A stretch of DNA of 64,000 nt from an uncultured Streptomyces sp. (GTDB taxonomy: Bacteria; Actinomycetota; Actinomycetes; Streptomycetales; Streptomycetaceae), in assembly GCF_947488945.1 (NCBI RefSeq), contig NZ_CANLBS010000010.1, forward strand, positions 221,405-285,404. Reading direction: 5' to 3'. Positions 59,480 to 64,000 of this stretch are shown piece by piece (the first letter of the stretch is position 1; each line of letters begins with the position of its first letter). The notes under the pieces are model-generated. The model had not been told where the DNA came from. It did not search any database and saw nothing but the letters and a program-made list of their open reading frames with translations. A program made the position numbers and the translations under genes.

Positions 59480-59962
59480 ATGGCGCACGAGGACAAGCCG
59501 ACTCATCTGGTCGAGTACGAAGCGATGCTGCTGGGACGGCACTCGCATCTGTTCAACGCGCGCAAGCGCAATGCCACCAGACTGCTCGACCAGAGCGCCT
59601 ACCTTCTGCTCAGCAGGCTCCAGATGGACGGCCCGATGTCCATCGGCGAGCTCAGTGCCGCCTTCGGGCTGGACGCCTCCACCCTGAACCGGCAGACCGC
59701 CGCGATGCTGCGGGCCGGAGTGGTGGAGCGCATCCCCGACCCGGAGGGCGGCATCGCCCGCAAGTTCAGCATGACCCCGGAGGGCGAGCGCCGGCTGGCG
59801 GCCGACCGTGCCAGCAGCATCAGGTCGCTGGAGACGGTGATGGCGGACTGGACCGCCGAGGAGGTCGCGGATTTCGCCGCCCACCTCACCCGGTTCAACC
59901 ACGACATCGAGCGTTTGCAGGGCCAGACCTGGACCCGGCCGGCCCCGCCCGCGCGGTCCTGA
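59480..59962 (+). CDS. MarR-family transcriptional regulator
   Basis: A 160-residue winged-helix regulator. The DNA-binding part is SIGELSAAFGLDASTLNRQTAAML with the wing VVERIPDPEGGIARKFSMTPEG, flanked by dimerisation helices (DQSAYLLLSRLQMDGP; VADFAAHLTRFNHDIERLQ). The target is unknown. It lies 165 bp after the siderophore ATPase gene in the same direction but without an iron box of its own. ATG 59480 follows a G-rich stretch. Confidence 0.9.
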   Translation: MAHEDKPTHLVEYEAMLLGRHSHLFNARKRNATRLLDQSAYLLLSRLQMDGPMSIGELSAAFGLDASTLNRQTAAMLRAGVVERIPDPEGGIARKFSMTPEGERRLAADRASSIRSLETVMADWTAEEVADFAAHLTRFNHDIERLQGQTWTRPAPPARS

Positions 59963-60218
59963 CCTGCCGTCCTCCCGGCCCGCCCGCGCCGCCCGCGGCC
60001 CCGCCCCGGCGGTGCGCGGCTTCGGATCCGCCGCGCGGCGCGCACCTCCGCGCCGTCCTCCGGGACCTCCGTGCAGGCACAATCGGTGGTGACGCCGTGA
60101 GCGGCGTCGGCTCCGGTGCGCGGGTGCGGGCGGCGTCCCCCGGCGGGCAGGCCACGGCTCGGCACCCGGTTCACCGGGGTCGCGGTACCCATCGAGCGCG
60201 ACAGGAAGGGATCCCCTC
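59963..60218. other. Intergenic region
   Basis: 256 bp of GC-rich DNA between the MarR gene and the second two-domain VOC gene. Nothing beyond the AGGAAGGGA ribosome-binding site of the downstream gene (60201-60209) can be supported. Confidence 0.3.
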
Positions 60219-61025
60219 ATGACCGACCGGCAGTCCGAGGAGCCGGGGGCGCGCACCCGACCGGGCGGCGGCCTCGGCGCACCCTGCTGGACCCAGCTCA
60301 GCACCTCCGAGGTCGAGACGGCCGAGGAGTTCTACGGGGCCGTGCTCGGCTGGGAGTTCCGCCCCACCGAACTGGGCGAGCGGATGCGGGTGGCCATGCG
60401 CGCCGGAGTCCCGGTGGCGGGGCTCGGTTCGCCGCCCACGGTGGAGCGCACGGTGGTCGACTGGATCCCGTACTTCGCGGTGGCGGACGTGGACAAGGCC
60501 GCCGCCCGGGTGCGGGAGCGCAGCGGGACACTCGCGGTCGGACCGCTCAGCTACCCCGTGGGCCGGGGCGCCATCGCCGCGGACCGGGACGGCGCCCGCT
60601 TCGGCCTCTGGCAGGGGGAGCTCGTGCCGAACTGGCCCTCCTGGCGGGCCCAGCGGCCCTGGTGGCTGGACCTCCAGGCGGTCGACGCGTTCGCCTCCGC
60701 GATCTTCTACGGCGAGGTCCTGGACTGGGCGCCGGACGTGCCGGGCTCCTGCGAGGTGGCCTACGAGGACGACGGGGTGATGCTCCGGGAGGAGGGCCGG
60801 GTGGCGGCCCGTATCGCCTCCGGCGGCGGCGCGGGCCCCGGTCGCGCCGCCGCCTGGCCCCGGTGGAACACCCACTTCCCGGTGCCGGACGTCGAGGCGG
60901 CCGTGCGGGAGGCGGTGCGGCTCGGCGGTGCGACGGTGGAGCGCTGGCTTCCGGTGAGCGAGCGGGCCGCCATGGTCCGCGACCCGGAGGGCGCCCTGTT
61001 CGGCATCGCCCGCGAGGCCGGCTGA
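60219..61025 (+). CDS. Two-domain VOC family protein, paralogue of the gene at 6.8 kb
   Basis: A 268-residue protein with two VOC units: PCWTQLSTSEVETAEEFYGA followed by VLGWEFRPTELGERMRVA, and AIFYGEVLDWAPD. It shares length, order and many phrases with the product of 6757-7581 (WIPYFAV/WMPYFAV, RERSGT.AVGPL, AADRDGA.FGLW, MVRDPEGALFGI). Strong ribosome-binding site AGGAAGGGA. The family suggests small-molecule binding or a detoxification enzyme; no catalytic assignment is possible by eye. Confidence 0.88.
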   Translation: MTDRQSEEPGARTRPGGGLGAPCWTQLSTSEVETAEEFYGAVLGWEFRPTELGERMRVAMRAGVPVAGLGSPPTVERTVVDWIPYFAVADVDKAAARVRERSGTLAVGPLSYPVGRGAIAADRDGARFGLWQGELVPNWPSWRAQRPWWLDLQAVDAFASAIFYGEVLDWAPDVPGSCEVAYEDDGVMLREEGRVAARIASGGGAGPGRAAAWPRWNTHFPVPDVEAAVREAVRLGGATVERWLPVSERAAMVRDPEGALFGIAREAG

Positions 61026-61027
61026 CC

Positions 61028-61073
61028 CGGTCCGGACGGTCGCCCGGTCCGGACGGTCGCACGGTCCGGACGG
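61028..61073. repeat. Short 17-bp tandem repeat after the VOC gene
   Basis: CGGTCCGGACGGTCGC plus one variable base occurs at 61028-61044 and 61045-61061, with a truncated third copy to 61073. CGGTCCGG is nearly palindromic, so each copy can itself fold. Confidence 0.75.
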
Positions 61074-61075
61074 CG

Positions 61076-61100
61076 TGAAGGGCCGCGAGCCGGCCCTTCA
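61076..61100. terminator. Terminator hairpin between convergent VOC and FUSC genes
   Basis: Perfect 10-base arms TGAAGGGCCG (61076-61085) and CGGCCCTTCA (61091-61100) with a 5-base loop. The right arm overlaps the stop codon of the minus-strand gene. Confidence 0.65.
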
Positions 61101-62291
61101 GGCCCCGACCCAACTGCGTAGGGTGTCGCAGGTGTAGCGGACCTCTTCCGACAGGCGGGTCGCCTCGACGACCAGGACGCCGTAGGGCCGGGCGGGGTCG
61201 GCGAGCGGCAGGGCGCGTGCCGCGGCCTCCTCGACGACCTCTCGGCACCGGTCCTCGGCCTCGCCGGCCAGCCGGGCGAGGCGTTCCGTCTGCTGCGGCA
61301 GCGTCGTCTCGTCGAGCGTGCTCAGGGTGAGCGCCGTACCGGACACCGCTTCCAGGAAGGCGGCGTACCGGTCCAGGAACGGCTGGTAGACGTAGGCGTC
61401 CTCCTCGTCCTGCCACTGGTCGAGGCTCCTGGTCATGGAGGCCAACTGGTACAGGGTCCGCTCCAGGGCGCCGAGCACGGAGGCGTACCCCTCGAAGGTG
61501 AGATGGCGCCGGTGGCGGCGCACCAGGCGGCGCGGGTTGTAGCGGACGCTCTCCATCGCGGTGTCGAGGCCGGCCCTGGCCTGTTCGATCAGGCCGCCGG
61601 TCCGGGCGGCGCGGTCGCGCCAGCCGGCGGTGGTCCCCGCGTCGAGGCCGCCCTCGCGCACCACCGGGTACATGTCGGCGGTCAGTTCGTGGAGCGTACG
61701 GGCGAGCACGCGCACGCCGTACTCGGCGCTGCGGTAGCGCAGCGGCGGGGCGACGGTGACGTTGACCGCGGTGCCGATGGCGCAGCCGATGAGGACGAGC
61801 AGCACGATCTGTCCCAGTTGCCCGGCTCTGCTCGCGGGGTCGGTGGCGCTGACGTACGTCGAGAACGCGAAGAACGCCGCGGTCGCCACCTGCGGGCCCT
61901 GCGCGCCGAGCACCCGTGCCCGGCTGAGCGCCAGGGCGATCACCGCCACCAGGACGAAGGTCAGCAGATCGGGGCCGGCGAGGAAGCCGAACACCCCCTG
62001 GACGGCGACCCCGGCCGCGACCGCTCCGACGTAGCGCAGGGACTGCACCACGGACTGGTAGACGGTGACGTACATGATCGTCACCGCGGAGAACGGCGCG
62101 AACGCCGGGGAAGGGGCGTCCATCAGGTCGTACGCCACCAGCCAGGCGAGGGTGGCGGCCAGGGTGCTCTTGCCGATCAGCAGCAGGGTGTTCCGCTCGG
62201 CGTCCGCCTCCCGCACGGCCCGCCCGCACCAGCGCGCCGCACGGGCGAGGATTCCCGGCGCCCCGCGGCCCGCCGTCCCGTCATCCGCCAT
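61098..62291 (-). CDS. FUSC-family membrane protein (aromatic acid exporter-like)
   Basis: A 397-residue protein with about six N-terminal membrane helices (TLAATLAWLVAYDL; FSAVTIMYVTVYQSVV; VGAVAAGVAVQGVFGFLAG; VLVAVIALALSRA; AAFFAFSTYVSA; IVLLVLIGCAIGTAVNVTVAPPLRYR), then a long helical cytoplasmic domain (TLHELTADMYPVVREG onward). The layout matches ArAE/YccS-like FUSC half-proteins, thought to export aromatic acids or similar compounds. The 11-bp overlap with the upstream CtaG-like gene suggests co-transcription. Substrate not known. Confidence 0.85.
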   Translation of the reverse strand: MADDGTAGRGAPGILARAARWCGRAVREADAERNTLLLIGKSTLAATLAWLVAYDLMDAPSPAFAPFSAVTIMYVTVYQSVVQSLRYVGAVAAGVAVQGVFGFLAGPDLLTFVLVAVIALALSRARVLGAQGPQVATAAFFAFSTYVSATDPASRAGQLGQIVLLVLIGCAIGTAVNVTVAPPLRYRSAEYGVRVLARTLHELTADMYPVVREGGLDAGTTAGWRDRAARTGGLIEQARAGLDTAMESVRYNPRRLVRRHRRHLTFEGYASVLGALERTLYQLASMTRSLDQWQDEEDAYVYQPFLDRYAAFLEAVSGTALTLSTLDETTLPQQTERLARLAGEAEDRCREVVEEAAARALPLADPARPYGVLVVEATRLSEEVRYTCDTLRSWVGA

Positions 62292-63169
62292 GCCGGACCG
62301 GCTCCCTCGCACCGCGCTCACCGTGTCCGCCCGTGCCGCCGGCCGTCGCGGAGCCGGGCCGGCTCCGGGCACCGGGACTCCGCGCCGGCCTCCAGGTCGC
62401 GACCAGGGCTGCCGCGAGCAGCAGTTCGGCGAGGTCACCGCCGTAGTACATGATCTCCGCACCGCCCCGCACCTGTTCGAGGGGGGCGTGCACGTCGACG
62501 AGGTAACCCCCGTACATGAGCTGCGACAGCGTCGCGTGGGCGGCGACGGCCACCCCGACGACCGCGATCCGGGCGGGTACGCCGGGCCTGGAGGGGGCGG
62601 GGTCGGGGCCGGCGATCGCGTGGGCGAAGAGGCACCCGGAGAGCACGAAATGGGCGTGCGTCAGCCCGTGCAGGTCCGGCCGGCGGGCCAGTGCGTCGTA
62701 CAGGGAGGTGAAGTACAGCGCCGCGAGGCTCCCGGTGCTCAGCAGCAGCGCGGGAACGGGGTGGGTGAGCACGCGCACCGGCCGGGTGTGCAGCAGCCGG
62801 GTCAGCGTTCGGGCGCGCGCGGCCGGCAGGGTCCGCAGCAGCAGTGTGACGGGCGCGCCGAGGACCAGGAGGAGCGGCGCGTACATGCCGAGCAGCAGGT
62901 GCTGCGTCATGTGCCCGCGGAAGTCCGTGTGGCCGAACGTGGAGACGGGGGGGGACCAGCGCCGCGCCGAGCAGAGCGCACCCGGCGAGGAAACTCGCGG
63001 TCCGCCGGCGCGGCCACCCGCGGGCGGGGTTGCGCCGCCGGGCCCGCCGGGCGAGCAGCAGGTACCCGCAGGCGAGCAGCAGGGCGGCCGCCAGAGGCGC
63101 CCAGGTCTCCCCCGTGCCGTCGTGCCCGGCGGGAACGTGGGTGTGGCCGTCGGTGTGGGTGAGGTGCAT
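62281..63169 (-). pseudogene. CtaG-family (caa3 oxidase assembly-like) membrane protein, frameshifted
   Basis: Two reading frames together give one CtaG-like protein. The 5' part from ATG 63169 reads HLTHTDGHTHVPAGHD, two membrane helices (APLAAALLLACGYLLLARRA; FLAGCALLGAALVPP) and then leaves frame. The expected continuation VSTFGHTDFRGHMTQHLLLG is in the next frame and continues through several helices (MYAPLLLVLGAPVTLLL; PALLLSTGSLAALYF) to the stop at 62281. The break is at eight consecutive G on the plus strand (62947-62954); seven would restore one frame of about 295 codons. This may be a sequencing error, a real null allele, or a slippery site. Confidence 0.82.
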
Positions 63170-63180
63170 GCCGGCGCCGG

Positions 63181-63789
63181 TCAGCCCTGCCGCCCCGTCG
63201 CGTCCGGCCGCCCCGTCGCGTCCGGCCGCCCCGTCGCGTCCGGCCGCTCCGGGACCTCCGGCGCCTCGGGGTCGAAGGACCGGCCGCCGCGCCGCAGGAG
63301 GTACCCGGCGACCAGGAGCAGGGCACCCAGCAGCAGGAAGCCGAGATCCCACCAGAGCCGGTGGGGACCGTCGTGGACGTGGTGGATGCCGAGGATCTGG
63401 TGGTCCAGCACTCCCTCGACGAGGTTGAACAGGCCCCAGCCGGCGAGGATCCACCCCCACAGCACCCGTGAGGTCCACACGCTGCGCCGGTCGTGGGTGA
63501 CGCGGGCGTAGAGGACGGCCAGGCCCGCCAGGACCGCCAGCCAGCAGATCGCGTGGAAGACGCCGTCCCAGACGGTGTTCATCTCCAGTCCGGACACCGT
63601 GCGGGGCGAGTAGTACTTCACGCCGATCCGGTCGTCGTCGGTGCTGGTGAGCATGTGGTGCCACTGCAGGATCTGGTGCAGCAGAATGCCGTCGACGAAT
63701 CCGCCGAGCCCCACCCCCAGCAGGATCCCCGGCAGCCGGATGCTCACGGGCAGCAGGTGTCCGCGCGACTCGCCCGGGTGCACAGCCAT
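63181..63789 (-). CDS. DUF2243 family membrane protein
   Basis: A 202-residue membrane protein with four helices: SIRLPGILLGVGLGGFVDGIL, AICWLAVLAGLAVLYA, LWGWILAGWGLFNLVEG and LGFLLLGALLLVAGYLL. Conserved family residues include GFVDGILLHQILQWHHM and NLVEGVLDHQILGIHHV, with paired His that could bind metal or haem. DUF2243 genes often sit next to ctaG-like genes, as here (12 bp apart). The C-terminal tail is a PDATGR triple repeat. GGAGA precedes ATG 63789. Confidence 0.9.
   Translation of the reverse strand: MAVHPGESRGHLLPVSIRLPGILLGVGLGGFVDGILLHQILQWHHMLTSTDDDRIGVKYYSPRTVSGLEMNTVWDGVFHAICWLAVLAGLAVLYARVTHDRRSVWTSRVLWGWILAGWGLFNLVEGVLDHQILGIHHVHDGPHRLWWDLGFLLLGALLLVAGYLLRRGGRSFDPEAPEVPERPDATGRPDATGRPDATGRQG
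63191..63244 (-). repeat. Three perfect 18-bp tandem repeats in the DUF2243 gene
   Basis: The unit CGCCCCGTCGCGTCCGGC occurs three times in a row and encodes PDATGR three times at the C-terminus. Copy-number change would keep the frame. Confidence 0.92.
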
Positions 63790-63823
63790 GTCACGTCTCC
63801 TCGCTCATTGCCGGCGTCGCACA

Positions 63824-63867
63824 GAAGTGCTGTTCGCGGGGGACGTCTGCCCCGCGAACAGCACTTC
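63824..63867. terminator. Terminator hairpin downstream of the gene at the right edge
   Basis: Perfect 18-base arms at 63824-63841 and 63850-63867 with an 8-base loop, 56 bp past the stop of the minus-strand gene that enters from the right and 34 bp before the DUF2243 start. Confidence 0.8.
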
Positions 63868-63923
63868 ACCGAACGCTCCGGGAACGATCCGGCCGCCGGA
63901 CCTCCCCGGACCGTCCGCCGTCC

Positions 63924-64000
63924 TCAGATCTGGGGGGTGAAGCGTTCCCAGGCGCGGTGGGTGCCGAGGTGGGTGGTGATCTGTTCCAGGACGGTGCTGC
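63924..64000 (-). CDS. C-terminal fragment of an unidentified protein
   Basis: The last 24 codons of a frame that continues beyond the window, reading STVLEQITTHLGTHRAWERF then TPQI and stop. Codon use fits a real gene end and a strong terminator hairpin follows, but 24 residues are too few to assign a family. Confidence 0.5.
   Translation of the reverse strand, partial: STVLEQITTHLGTHRAWERFTPQI

Noticed and set aside
61028..61073. Tandem 17-bp repeat as a CRISPR array or attachment site
   Set aside because: Copies are contiguous, only two and a half in number, and there is no cas or integrase gene.

Overview
This window reads as a chromosomal segment of a Streptomyces or close relative. 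It is uniformly very GC-rich with strong G/C third-position bias. It carries streptomycete-typical families (spore-associated protein SapA, DUF6479, DUF6328, DUF4032, DUF6381), frequent GTG starts, 4-nt ATGA/GTGA overlaps and DmdR/IdeR-type iron boxes. I see no tRNA, rRNA, CRISPR array, transposase or integrase, so nothing marks the window as a recent insertion.

Layout. 1-5.7 kb (all minus): the N-terminal part of an aldehyde dehydrogenase, an RsbW-like ATPase, and a PaoABC-type molybdo-iron-sulfur-flavin aldehyde oxidoreductase operon, followed by a small hypothetical gene. 6-12 kb: small membrane and hypothetical proteins, a two-domain VOC protein, an isochorismatase-fold hydrolase, an acetyltransferase, a translationally coupled pair of hypothetical genes sharing a module, and a tyrosine phosphatase. 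12.3-17.4 kb: mutA-mutB-meaB, i.e. methylmalonyl-CoA mutase plus its GTPase chaperone. 17.6-24.9 kb: an iron-box-controlled siderophore-interacting protein, a secreted phytase-like esterase, SapA, a DUF899 protein, a short Rho paralogue behind a C-rich leader, and an acetyltransferase. 25-28.8 kb: phosphoglucomutase and an ABC-F protein preceded by a 9-codon upstream ORF. 29-36.8 kb: an amidohydrolase/permease pair with a divergent TetR gene and a 23-bp palindrome between them, DUF4032, and a Tat-exported PhoD. 36.9-39.4 kb: a Cys-rich small protein, a SpoIIE-type phosphatase and a VOC protein.

40.6-59.3 kb is the main feature: an iron-acquisition island. It holds an iron-box YncE-like protein, an iron-box surface protein with four repeats, and a divergent enterochelin-type esterase. 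After two unrelated small genes comes a catecholate siderophore locus: Sfp-type PPTase, an EntF-type C-A-PCP-TE synthetase whose A-domain code reads DVWHFSLVDK (serine), a free-standing aryl carrier protein, isochorismatase, DHB-AMP ligase, isochorismate synthase, DHB dehydrogenase and a lipoprotein siderophore receptor. A divergent FecCD-type permease pair plus ATPase completes it. One iron box sits between the receptor/biosynthesis operon and the uptake operon. The inferred logic is: chorismate to 2,3-DHB (EntC/B/A), activation (EntE) onto the discrete carrier, condensation with Ser and cyclotrimerisation by the single-module synthetase (enterobactin-like product), export by something not in this window, re-uptake by the lipoprotein/ABC system, and iron release by the esterase and perhaps the siderophore-interacting protein at 17.6-18.5 kb.

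59.4-64 kb: a MarR regulator, a second two-domain VOC protein, an FUSC-type membrane protein, a CtaG-like gene broken by an 8-G tract, a DUF2243 membrane protein, and the 3' end of another gene. Many gene ends are marked by long perfect inverted repeats. Start sites are my choice from ribosome-binding sites and overlaps. Family names come from recognition of motifs, not from database searches.
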